Source: CAYTZO01 sp964442525 (GTDB lineage Bacteria; Patescibacteriota; Microgenomatia; UBA10105; UBA927). Taken from it: DNA of 22,736 nucleotides. Of the stretch, positions 1-5,453 are shown piece by piece (positions within the stretch are counted from its first letter, which is position 1; the number at the start of each line of letters is the position of its first letter). The notes under the pieces are model-generated. The model ran no database searches. It worked only from the letters and a program-made list of their open reading frames with translations, and had not been told where the DNA came from. Both the position numbers and the translations under genes were made by a program. The stretch lies in NCBI GenBank assembly GCA_964442525.1, contig CAYTZO010000013.1, forward strand, positions 1 to 22,736, given 5' to 3'.

Positions 1-3
1 AAG

Positions 4-183
4 CGCCCTTGAGCAGAATCGAACTGCTATTACAGCCTTCGGCCCGCTCGCCGAAGCTTCCTTTGCGCCTCTGATCGGAATCGAACCGATATTACCGGCT
101 TCGGAGGCCAGTGCTCTATCCGTTAAGCTACAGAGGCTTTAGCGGGCGAGAGGGCCGCGTTCTATCCATTGAACTACAAGGGC
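4..183 (-). tRNA. Interrupted Arg-like tRNA with another tRNA inside its anticodon loop
   Basis: Read on the minus strand, the 5' half (183-148) gives acceptor strand GCCCTTG (183-177), D-arm GTTC/GAAC (174-171/162-159) and anticodon-stem strand CGGCC (157-153), followed by CTCTC. The 3' half (41-4) gives CGAA, anticodon-stem strand GGCTG (37-33), a T-arm AGCAG/CTGCT with loop TTCGATT (28-12), acceptor strand CAAGGGC (11-5) and discriminator G (4). The acceptor pairs 7/7 and the anticodon stem 5/5 (one G-U), so the halves belong to one tRNA. Between them a 7-bp helix, GCCCGCT (147-141) with AGCGGGC (48-42), brackets a complete tRNA-Arg(CCG). The D-arm and discriminator look Arg-like. The mature anticodon is uncertain; joining CTC to CGAA would give CCG. 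It could be a functional split or spliced tRNA, or a gene broken by insertion. Confidence 0.65.
66..137 (-). tRNA. tRNA-Arg(CCG), nested
   Basis: A complete cloverleaf on the minus strand. Acceptor GCCTCTG (137-131) pairs with CAGAGGC (73-67), and the discriminator is G (66). The D-arm is GCTT/GAGC, the anticodon arm CTGGC-CTCCGAA-GCCGG gives anticodon CCG, and the T-arm is ATCGG-TTCGATT-CCGAT. The 3' CCA is not encoded. It reads CGG codons. It lies wholly inside the anticodon loop of another Arg-like tRNA (4-183), with AAA before it and a 17-base linker after it. Normal RNase P and RNase Z processing of this inner tRNA would cut the outer transcript into two halves. Confidence 0.95.
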
Positions 184-186
184 CTC

Positions 187-214
187 CGGGACAAACCCTT
201 ACGGTTTTTTCCCG
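187..214. other. Hairpin just upstream of the nested Arg tRNA locus
   Basis: CGGGA (187-191) pairs with TCCCG (210-214), and inside this AAACC or AACCC-type bases pair with GGTTT around a CTTAC loop. It starts four bases 5' of the outer tRNA on the minus strand, so it would form a leader hairpin in the tRNA precursor. It could also act as a weak terminator on the plus strand. No function is assigned. Confidence 0.35.
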
Positions 215-233
215 ACGATTTTCCCTAATGGGT

Positions 234-279
234 GTCGTGAAGGGTTCACTTGTATAGCACACCTTCACGACGAATTATA
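234..279 (-). promoter_or_regulatory. Inverted repeat with -10 elements upstream of the Arg tRNA locus
   Basis: A perfect 10-bp inverted repeat, GTCGTGAAGG (234-243) and CCTTCACGAC (262-271), is separated by 18 bases. On the minus strand an extended -10, TGCTATACA, lies in the spacer (259-251), and a second consensus TATAAT lies just upstream (279-274). Neither has a good -35 box. The site lies between the stop of the deoxyribosyltransferase-like gene (305) and the tRNA locus (183). It could be an operator over the tRNA promoter, or a hairpin ending the upstream operon, although no clear T-run follows. Confidence 0.4.
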
Positions 280-304
280 GCCTATTTATATGTGTTATGT
301 GTAA

Positions 305-724
305 TTACGGATGAATCTTTGCGAGGTCGCCGTGCAGAACAATCGGCTGCATGGCAAACATTTCGGTCTTGTAGTCCATATCGGGAATCGGGTTGAGGAG
401 GTAAATTTTTTTCCCCAGCCAAAACGCGAGCCCCATCTCTAAAAATGTATTGCCGCCGATATAATTTGGAATCCCGCGTTTTTCATAGTTCAGAACCAGG
501 ATCGCATCGCTCTTTTCAATTTTGCGAAAATGCTCACGGATAAAGTCATGCTCTATCTTATGGGTAATTCTTTCCTCGTCTGCTGACGGGACGCTATAGT
601 GAGTTGTGTCCATAAGGATAATCCCCTTGGGCACGAGCACCGTATGCCCTCTTTTCTCCAGTTGATCCTCGGCCTCGCGCATCTCGTTATGGAACTTCAT
701 GCTCCCGCAGACGGCAATCGTCAT
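305..724 (-). CDS. Nucleoside 2-deoxyribosyltransferase-like protein
   Basis: This 139-residue protein has a Rossmann-like fold pattern. It opens with a beta strand and loop (TIAVCGSMKFHNEM), then a helix and the strand HTVLVPKG, and later 'KSDAILVLNYEKRGIPNYIGGNTFLEMG' split over residues 72-98, with the Asn-Tyr-Ile-Gly-Gly-Asn/Glu-Met pattern of nucleoside 2-deoxyribosyltransferase-like proteins. The true family moves deoxyribose between bases; many small relatives have unknown substrates. The ATG overlaps the stop of surE (ATGA at 721-724), so the two are probably translationally coupled. Pairing with a 5'-nucleotidase suggests nucleotide salvage or cleaning. The substrate cannot be told from sequence. 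Confidence 0.65.
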   Translation of the reverse strand: MTIAVCGSMKFHNEMREAEDQLEKRGHTVLVPKGIILMDTTHYSVPSADEERITHKIEHDFIREHFRKIEKSDAILVLNYEKRGIPNYIGGNTFLEMGLAFWLGKKIYLLNPIPDMDYKTEMFAMQPIVLHGDLAKIHP

Positions 725-1524
725 AGTTCCATTTCCTTCCCTAAAAATTTCCTACTGGAATCCTCACGGATAAAATCCGACTGGTAGAGCGAAACGGAAA
801 TCAGTCCATTGAGGACGGCGCCCGAATCAAATTGCCTGTCGCGGTTTTGCCTGCGGTGCGGTTTGTCTTTGGGATATGCAAACGTGTGTTTGTTTTTGTC
901 AACGCGCATCGGATACTCATAAAAAAGTTTTAGATCAGGCAATGGTTTGGTAAACCGTATGCGCCGCGTTTTTTTGTAAGGAAGATTCACGTTAAGAACC
1001 GTTGCTCCCCAAAAGTCATGCGCAATTGCCCGTTCAAGAAGATCATAGACCACAGAGCCCGGGTAATCGATGTAATCGGTCATATCTTCGGCTCCGTCGT
1101 GATCTTTAAAATAATGGGAATAATGCGTATCCAAACTCATGACGACCGCCCGATTTGCAAGCCGCAGGCTCATGGCGGTCGCCGCTGCCGCGAACGTGCC
1201 CGAAGAGATAATACCCAGGCCAACGTTGAGGCCGAGGTTTATGCCGGATATGACAAGGTCAAAAGGGTGTTTAAAAAACCCAACGGACAAATGAATTGCA
1301 TCCGCCGGATACGTGTTCACCCAGAGAGCCGGAATGCCGTCAACCTTCTCCATCCCCCACGCTCCGCCCTTTACAACATTCACGTGTCCGCCCACGCCGC
1401 TCATCTGCGTCTTGGTTCCCGCGATCGCGAGCTCATACCTGTCTTTGAGAAAATAGACGAGAAGCCTCGTGCCAATCGAATTGTACCCATCATCGCCGGT
1501 AAGAAGAATGCGCTTAATGTTCAT
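721..1524 (-). CDS. surE: 5'/3'-nucleotidase SurE
   Basis: SurE is a metal-dependent phosphatase that removes phosphate from nucleoside monophosphates. The ATG at 1524 gives 267 residues beginning MNIKRILLTGDDGYNS, which matches the family start 'ILLTNDDG', and leaves five bases after the preceding GNAT gene; an in-frame ATG at 1590 would overlap that gene by 61 bases. Metal-site residues are visible: Asp11-Asp12, Ser42 in QMSGVGGH, and Asn96 in VISGINLGLNVG. The downstream SSGTFAAAATA corresponds to the family 'SGTVGAA' segment. The Asn usually found before the Asp pair is Gly here. It forms an operon with the GNAT gene upstream and the deoxyribosyltransferase-like gene downstream. Confidence 0.88.
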   Translation of the reverse strand: MNIKRILLTGDDGYNSIGTRLLVYFLKDRYELAIAGTKTQMSGVGGHVNVVKGGAWGMEKVDGIPALWVNTYPADAIHLSVGFFKHPFDLVISGINLGLNVGLGIISSGTFAAAATAMSLRLANRAVVMSLDTHYSHYFKDHDGAEDMTDYIDYPGSVVYDLLERAIAHDFWGATVLNVNLPYKKTRRIRFTKPLPDLKLFYEYPMRVDKNKHTFAYPKDKPHRRQNRDRQFDSGAVLNGLISVSLYQSDFIREDSSRKFLGKEMEL

Positions 1525-1529
1525 ACAAA

Positions 1530-1964
1530 TTATCTTACGAGCTTTAGAAGCAATCGCGGCTCTCCATCTCCATAATAATTTTCTTTCCATCCATAGATCT
1601 CAAAGCCTGATTTTAGGTAATAAACAATTGCACTCCTATTTTTAGGATGCGTAACTAATGTCATTTGAATATTGGGCAGAAGTTCAAATAATTTTTGCAT
1701 CATCTTTTTACCGATACCTTTTCCCTGCTCTTCTGGGACTACGACAATGGATTTTATTTCAACTTTGTTGTCATCTTTCTTGTAAGCAAAAAATCCAACC
1801 GGCTGTCTATCTTTGTAGAAAATATAAACCTCACTTCCTCGCAAATAGTCTTTTTGCTCCTGAATATTTCTTGAAGGTAAATCAAATGCTCGATTAAACG
1901 CTCTATTATCAAGTTCAAATAAAATCTGTGCGTCTTTTTCAATATCGGCTTTTTGGATCGTCAT
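1530..1964 (-). CDS. GNAT family N-acetyltransferase
   Basis: This 144-residue protein has one GNAT domain, which transfers an acetyl group from acetyl-CoA to an amine. The acetyl-CoA pyrophosphate loop is clear in motif A, IVVVPEEQGKGIGKKMMQ (about residues 73-90, Q/R-x-x-G-x-G/A pattern), and motif B follows as NRSAIVYYLKSGFEIYGW (about 108-125). The substrate cannot be predicted. The gene starts ten bases after the 3' end of the decayed tRNA-Ser locus and leads a three-gene operon with surE. Base composition is more AT-rich than surE, which may mean separate ancestry. Confidence 0.85.
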   Translation of the reverse strand: MTIQKADIEKDAQILFELDNRAFNRAFDLPSRNIQEQKDYLRGSEVYIFYKDRQPVGFFAYKKDDNKVEIKSIVVVPEEQGKGIGKKMMQKLFELLPNIQMTLVTHPKNRSAIVYYLKSGFEIYGWKENYYGDGEPRLLLKLVR

Positions 1965-1973
1965 AAAAGCGTG

Positions 1974-2142
1974 CGGAGGGTACAGGATTTGTCCCGCACC
2001 AGAGCGGAGAGAGCGAGAGTCGAACTCGCAAGTCCCTTACGGGACGCTGGTTTTCGAGACCAGTGCCTTACCATTCGGCACATCTCTCCGCACTCGGTGC
2101 GGGATTCGAGACCGTCGCTTTGAACCGCTCGGCCAACCCTCC
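1974..2142 (-). pseudogene. Interrupted tRNA-Ser remnant enclosing tRNA-Ser(CGA)
   Basis: The 5' part (2142-2104, minus strand) reads as a Ser tRNA: acceptor GGAGGGT (2142-2136), a D-arm region with GCCGAGCGGTTCAAAGC, and an anticodon-loop sequence CTCGAA (anticodon CGA). The 3' part ends with acceptor strand ACCCTCC (1981-1975) plus discriminator G (1974), which pairs 7/7 with the 5' acceptor, preceded by a poor T-arm (GCGGG-ACAAAT-CCTGT). The 3' strand of the anticodon stem and the long variable arm are missing. A perfect 8-bp helix, CCCGCACC (2103-2096) with GGTGCGGG (2000-1993), brackets the complete inner tRNA-Ser. Probably a decayed tRNA, but its layout mirrors the locus at 4-183. Confidence 0.6.
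2005..2089 (-). tRNA. tRNA-Ser(CGA), nested
   Basis: A complete class II tRNA on the minus strand. Acceptor GGAGAGA (2089-2083) pairs with TCTCTCC (2012-2006), and the discriminator is G (2005). The anticodon arm is CTGGT-CTCGAAA-ACCAG, giving anticodon CGA, which reads UCG. A long variable arm (GTCCC-GTAA-GGGAC) identifies serine, and the T-loop is TTCGACT. No CCA is encoded. It sits inside a decayed tRNA-Ser whose own anticodon loop also carries CGA. Confidence 0.95.
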
Positions 2143-2147
2143 ACATG

Positions 2148-2220
2148 CGCGCCCGAAAGGAGTCGAACCTTCAGTCGCTGGGTCCGCAACCCAGTGCTCT
2201 GTCCATTAAGCTACGGGCGC
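2148..2220 (-). tRNA. tRNA-Arg(GCG)
   Basis: Acceptor GCGCCCG (2220-2214) pairs with CGGGCGC (2155-2149), and the discriminator is G (2148). The anticodon arm CTGGG-TTGCGGA-CCCAG gives anticodon GCG, which reads CGC and, by wobble, CGU. Most bacteria instead use ACG, modified to inosine by TadA, so an encoded GCG is unusual. The 5' end lies four bases after the stop codon of the HTH/LAGLIDADG-like gene at 2225-2908, so the two may share a transcript. Confidence 0.93.
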
Positions 2221-2224
2221 ATGG

Positions 2225-2908
2225 TCAACTAGTCTTTACCAATCGTTCCTGAATAGCTAAAGCCGTGTCTACAATTTCATGTCGCAAATCGACATCCTGA
2301 TATATTATAAAACAAATCCCCATAAAATTCTTACGGAAGCGCTTTGTTTGGCTCCGTTTCTTCTTATATACTTTTCGAAACTGATTTTCCTCAACGCCCA
2401 ATAGCGATTTCCAAAACACTTTGACTTCATTCTCTTTATGATACCAATGCAAATACAAAAAAACTTTAATTTTCTTTGGATCAACAGGATAGCATCGTTT
2501 CAATAAAGCAACGAACAGCGCGATCATTCGAGGGTCGGTATTAGCAAATTTCACTGGAGCTCCTCGTTCCGGAAGCTTCTGACCCTCAGCCCAATACAGC
2601 ATGGCAAGCAATGCTTTTTGGGCCTGTTTTGATTGCAAAAAATCCCATCTCTCAACTTCTTGTTTTGCCCGCTGAGCGATTACTTTGAGTTCATTTTCTC
2701 TTGTTTCTCTTATCTTCCTAGCTGCTAGAGGACGTATGAGCTTTAACCATTCTTTCTGATCTTCATATTGCAGAGGAGATACTAGACCTTTCAACCAAAG
2801 GGAAAGCGTACTTTTTGAAACGTGCAATTGCTTCGTGATTTCTCCGAGACTTGCACCATTTACCCTCATTTCTCGCGCTTGTTTCTTTATTTTTTGGGGC
2901 CAACTCAT
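2225..2908 (-). CDS. HTH protein with LAGLIDADG-like domain (putative homing endonuclease)
   Basis: This 227-residue protein begins with a helix-turn-helix of resolvase/transposase type (about residues 5-42: AREMRVNGASLGEITKQLHV, then SKSTLSLWLKG). A basic helical linker follows, then a domain starting ALLAMLYWAEGQK (about 102-114) with VKFANTDPRMIALFVALL downstream. That pattern, a helix ending in an acidic residue and Gly and then a 'NTDP' turn, is seen in single-motif LAGLIDADG-like proteins, which act as dimers. The stop is four bases from the 5' end of tRNA-Arg(GCG). The gene is AT-rich compared with its neighbours, consistent with mobility. Endonuclease activity is inferred; it could instead be a domesticated DNA-binding regulator. 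Confidence 0.55.
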   Translation of the reverse strand: MSWPQKIKKQAREMRVNGASLGEITKQLHVSKSTLSLWLKGLVSPLQYEDQKEWLKLIRPLAARKIRETRENELKVIAQRAKQEVERWDFLQSKQAQKALLAMLYWAEGQKLPERGAPVKFANTDPRMIALFVALLKRCYPVDPKKIKVFLYLHWYHKENEVKVFWKSLLGVEENQFRKVYKKKRSQTKRFRKNFMGICFIIYQDVDLRHEIVDTALAIQERLVKTS

Positions 2909-2992
2909 AAATGAATTGAATATAGATTATTACTTATCCTATATTAATCTATTTCAAACCTACTATTCAATAGCGAAAATGAGAATGGAAAA
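2909..2992 (-). promoter_or_regulatory. AT-rich intergenic with candidate promoter for the HTH/LAGLIDADG-like gene
   Basis: On the minus strand TTGAAT (2979-2974) is followed after about 17-18 bases by TTAATA/TAATAT, upstream of the ATG at 2908. A further TATATT lies ten bases before the ATG. The region is AT-rich, so chance matches are likely. No terminator hairpin for the upstream membrane protein gene is evident. Confidence 0.25.
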
Positions 2993-3508
2993 TTATGAGG
3001 GTTTTTCGAGAGGAATTTTTTCGGTAATCCAGCGGGCAGCATTATCGACCCAGCTGCGCTGCGGAATCTCGCGGAAGGGAATGTGTTTGGCAATGTGCTC
3101 ACGGACAGCATTTTGATCCTGACTGCCAAGAAGAATTATCACGCGAGGGCCTAATAGAGGACGCAAAACCAGAAGCGTTTGCCCCCATTGATTTTCAAAC
3201 CAAAACTCAAACAGCTGCTCCCAGCGGTAAAACTGACCCGCACTCTCTATGCCCAGATTTGTAATCTTATGCTTGACTTCCTCGGGCGCAACGGTTGAGA
3301 GCACATAGATGAGAAAGACAACGGAAAGGACGGTAGCGATAAGGACAAACTCGCGGGCGAATACGAGAATAATGGAAAGGAGGAACACGATGGCAGCGAT
3401 ATTGGTAAAGTATTCCCGGTCGCGCTTTTTGAATAATCGGGAGGGTGAGTTCCACTCAAGATACACTTCTTGTTTTTCTTCCTTTTTCATTTCGGCTGGA
3501 TTGTCCAT
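2993..3508 (-). CDS. Two-helix membrane protein of unknown function
   Basis: The ATG at 3508 gives 171 residues; an in-frame TTG at 3526 is possible. A charged N-terminus of about 35 residues precedes two adjacent membrane helices (roughly residues 36-54 and 55-76). A soluble C-terminal domain of about 90 residues follows, with PEEVKHKITNLGIESAGQFY and RVIILLGSQDQNAVREHI, a strand-rich pattern that resembles small PH-like or membrane-tethered domains of Patescibacteria. I do not recognise a specific family. It lies just downstream of tRNA-Ser(TGA). A TATACT box ends six bases before the ATG, which suggests its own leaderless promoter. Confidence 0.6.
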   Translation of the reverse strand: MDNPAEMKKEEKQEVYLEWNSPSRLFKKRDREYFTNIAAIVFLLSIILVFAREFVLIATVLSVVFLIYVLSTVAPEEVKHKITNLGIESAGQFYRWEQLFEFWFENQWGQTLLVLRPLLGPRVIILLGSQDQNAVREHIAKHIPFREIPQRSWVDNAARWITEKIPLEKPS

Positions 3509-3514
3509 GAGTTT

Positions 3515-3520
3515 AGTATA
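3515..3520 (-). promoter_or_regulatory. -10 box placing the transcript start at the ATG (leaderless)
   Basis: TATACT (minus strand, 3520-3515) ends six bases before the ATG at 3508. Transcription would begin at or next to the start codon. The -35 position has only TTCCTC. There is no Shine-Dalgarno sequence before this start, which agrees with leaderless translation. Confidence 0.4.
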
Positions 3521-3545
3521 TATCAAGGAGAAAAAAAGAGGAATG

Positions 3546-3627
3546 CGGAGGGGGCGGGAGTCGAACCCGCAAGCCCTTACGAGCGCCAGTTTTCAAGACT
3601 GGTGGAATACCATTATCCGACCCCTCC
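3546..3627 (-). tRNA. tRNA-Ser(TGA)
   Basis: Acceptor GGAGGGG (3627-3621) pairs with CCCCTCC (3553-3547), and the discriminator is G (3546). The anticodon arm CCAGT-CTTGAAA-ACTGG gives TGA, reading UCA and other UCN codons. A long variable arm marks it as serine, and the T-arm is GCGGG-TTCGACT-CCCGC. The 5' end directly abuts the stop codon of the homing endonuclease gene (3628-3630) with no spacer. A T7 run follows on the minus strand at about 3531-3537. Confidence 0.95.
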
Positions 3628-4632
3628 TTACATATCTTGCCATCGTTTTCTATGTTTTGGGTTGTGCGATCCGATGGTCCTAAAGTACCGTATTATATCG
3701 TCTCTGTGTTCTAATTGCACACTTCGATTATTGCGTATTTTTGGGGAAAAATCCATTTCTTGTAACATTTTATACACTGATCGCCGCAATGGTGCTGACG
3801 CGCTTACTAACGACAGTCGTGGGTAACAATATACTCTTCCGTTTAATTTATGACGCTCAATAAAGGCACAACCGTCAGTATCCATCAAACCACGGATGAA
3901 GGCTTTTCGAAAAGTTTTATGTGTGTTAATCCAAGCCGGAACATCTATTTGCTGTCGAATTTTATCTCCTACAACCAATCCAATGGATTGGCAAAATTGA
4001 ACCAGCAATACTCGCGAAATAGTGATGGTAATAACATGTCGTTTGTGCCAAATAATTTTTGACGGGACAATATCGAATAGTTGTCTCATAAGATCCACTA
4101 TAAATAAACTATACTGTCGGTCATCCCGATAATGAACGGTAACGCTTATTTGTTTCTTTGTGATACCGCCGTCCCCCATCATAATTCCCACAAATTCTGC
4201 CAGTTTTCCGTTTTTTCTTGGTTTTGCAATGCTCTTAACAATAAAAAAATCTTTATGACTAAATCTTCCCGCTTTCTGCCACCATTCTAACCATTTCAAA
4301 CGCCGCTTCTTAGGATCTCCGATCATCCCATACTTTTTATATGTAGCAAGTCCTCCGAGTCTCGCTGCTTCTTGTACCCACCAAACGGATTTACGTATTT
4401 GAATGTTTTGTGGGGCATGCAATCTCGAAATTCTTATATATTGTTTATAAACAGATAAAGGTAATGTATATTTGCCCCGTTTCCAATCGGTTAACGTTCG
4501 AATGGAAACACCAGCGATTTTTGAAAGGTTTTCCCACGACAAATGCGTTGTTTTTCTCACGTTGAACAGAAACTGCCTTTGCTCTCCCGAGGGAAAAACT
4601 ACCCGCCTATCCTTCATTATCAATTCTGCCAT
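3628..4632 (-). CDS. LAGLIDADG homing endonuclease with N-terminal HTH
   Basis: The 334-residue protein begins with a segment like an HTH (about residues 15-55, with TTHLSWENLSKIAGVSIRTL and DWKRGKYTLP). Two LAGLIDADG helices follow: LAEFVGIMMGDGGI and FRKAFIRGLMDTDGCAF. Each ends in the Gly-Asp-Gly or Asp-Thr-Asp-Gly that carries the catalytic acidic residue, so it should act as a monomer cutting a long asymmetric DNA site. It is free-standing: I see no intein or intron around it. Its TAA stop directly abuts tRNA-Ser(TGA). The ATG at 4632 fits a TTGACG/TATGAT promoter ending six bases upstream; an upstream TTG (4656) would lie inside that promoter. It is AT-rich, consistent with recent spread. 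Confidence 0.85.
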   Translation of the reverse strand: MAELIMKDRRVVFPSGEQRQFLFNVRKTTHLSWENLSKIAGVSIRTLTDWKRGKYTLPLSVYKQYIRISRLHAPQNIQIRKSVWWVQEAARLGGLATYKKYGMIGDPKKRRLKWLEWWQKAGRFSHKDFFIVKSIAKPRKNGKLAEFVGIMMGDGGITKKQISVTVHYRDDRQYSLFIVDLMRQLFDIVPSKIIWHKRHVITITISRVLLVQFCQSIGLVVGDKIRQQIDVPAWINTHKTFRKAFIRGLMDTDGCAFIERHKLNGRVYCYPRLSLVSASAPLRRSVYKMLQEMDFSPKIRNNRSVQLEHRDDIIRYFRTIGSHNPKHRKRWQDM

Positions 4633-4638
4633 GTCTCC

Positions 4639-4667
4639 ATCATACGAAGTAGCCAATCAAACGTCAA
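4639..4667 (-). promoter_or_regulatory. Promoter of the homing endonuclease gene
   Basis: On the minus strand TTGACG (4667-4662), a 17-base spacer and TATGAT (4644-4639) make a near-consensus sigma-70 promoter. Six bases (GGAGAC) separate the -10 box from the ATG at 4632, so the mRNA would be leaderless or nearly so. This decides the start codon of the endonuclease. Confidence 0.65.
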
Positions 4668-4691
4668 GATGCAATGAGTTTGTGTTCGCGA

Positions 4692-4697
4692 TATAAT
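4692..4697 (+). promoter_or_regulatory. -10 box of the tRNA-Ser(GCT) promoter
   Basis: TATAAT lies 15 bases upstream of the tRNA 5' end, giving a leader of about eight bases. No good -35 box is seen at 16-18 bases. The promoter is divergent from that of the homing endonuclease. Confidence 0.4.
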
Positions 4698-4712
4698 TAC
4701 ACTTGAAAACTA

Positions 4713-4799
4713 GGAGGGTGTCTCGTGCGGCAAAGAGAACGGTTTGCTAAACCGTCTCCGGCGTAAGTCGGAGGGTGGGTTCGACTCCCACACCCTCCG
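4713..4799 (+). tRNA. tRNA-Ser(GCT)
   Basis: This is the only plus-strand tRNA here. Acceptor GGAGGGT (4713-4719) pairs with ACCCTCC (4792-4798), and the discriminator is G (4799). The anticodon arm ACGGT-TTGCTAA-ACCGT gives GCT, reading AGC and AGU. The long variable arm (CTCCG-GCGTAAGT-CGGAG) marks it as serine, and the T-arm is GTGGG-TTCGACT-CCCAC. The stop codon of the convergent thiN-type gene begins at the very next base (4800). Confidence 0.95.
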
Positions 4800-5447
4800 C
4801 TAGTCCCGGCTTTCAATAACCAATGCGACTCCTTCGTGCACCTCAACCGTAGCCTTTTTCCCGATTATTTCATTACTGATGCCGCGCGTAGACATACGGG
4901 CAAGGGTAAAGTCAGAGACGTTATACGTAAATCCGGTCAGAGTTACTGTAATCTGATCGCTCAAAGGAATGATTGAAACGTACTTGAAGGGGAAAGTTTT
5001 TATAATTTGTTGATATTGACGGCGCACAATATAAACTTTATTAAAGTTATCCACAATTTGTCCATAAATATTGTGCGACTGTAGATTCAAAAGGAGACCT
5101 ATAGCTGCAACCGTGTGGTCAAATCTCGACCCTATCGCCCCATAGATAATGACTTGCTTGGGTTGAAATTTTATAGATTCGTCTATGGCTAACTCCAAAT
5201 CCGTTTTATCTTTTTGCGATGGGTACTCCTTGACCTGCCTCACCCGCGCTTTAATTTCCCGAAGCTCTGAGGCGCTCACGGAATCAAAATCTCCAAGGGC
5301 AATTGAAGGAATTTTTCCACGCCGAATAAGCCAGAGTGCCCCACGATCGACGCCGATAAGCGTATCAAGATGAGTTATGTCACGAAGAAGATTCTTGTGA
5401 AGCCTTCCCGAAGCGACAATAACAACTCGTTGGTGTGTTTTTCTCAT
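4800..5447 (-). CDS. Thiamine pyrophosphokinase family protein
   Basis: Thiamine pyrophosphokinase transfers pyrophosphate from ATP to thiamine to make the cofactor TPP. The 215-residue length is normal. Family motifs are in order: GVDRGALWL (about residue 32), GDFDSVS (about 52), the catalytic KDKTDLELA (about 78) and GAIGSRFDHT (about 100). The C-terminal part (about 140-213) matches the thiamin-binding beta domain. The gene starts six bases after the comF stop, so it is in the same operon. No other thiamine gene is visible, which fits salvage of external thiamine. Confidence 0.88.
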   Translation of the reverse strand: MRKTHQRVVIVASGRLHKNLLRDITHLDTLIGVDRGALWLIRRGKIPSIALGDFDSVSASELREIKARVRQVKEYPSQKDKTDLELAIDESIKFQPKQVIIYGAIGSRFDHTVAAIGLLLNLQSHNIYGQIVDNFNKVYIVRRQYQQIIKTFPFKYVSIIPLSDQITVTLTGFTYNVSDFTLARMSTRGISNEIIGKKATVEVHEGVALVIESRD

Positions 5448-5453
5448 AAGGAG

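Noticed and set aside
38..152. Group I intron in the outer tRNA
   Set aside because: Only about 106-114 bases, mostly an intact tRNA; a group I core needs well over 200 bases and no P7/G-site elements are visible.
38..152. Archaeal bulge-helix-bulge intron
   Set aside because: The internal loop is 5 by 4 bases directly between the anticodon stem and a 7-bp helix; the 3-base bulge, 4-bp helix, 3-base bulge pattern cannot be drawn cleanly.
1018..1575. Long plus-strand open frame opposite surE
   Set aside because: The minus strand encodes a clear SurE; the plus frame has no family likeness and is a shadow.
3628..4656. Homing endonuclease as part of an intein or intron
   Set aside because: No split host gene, extein or intron core flanks it; it is free-standing with its own promoter.
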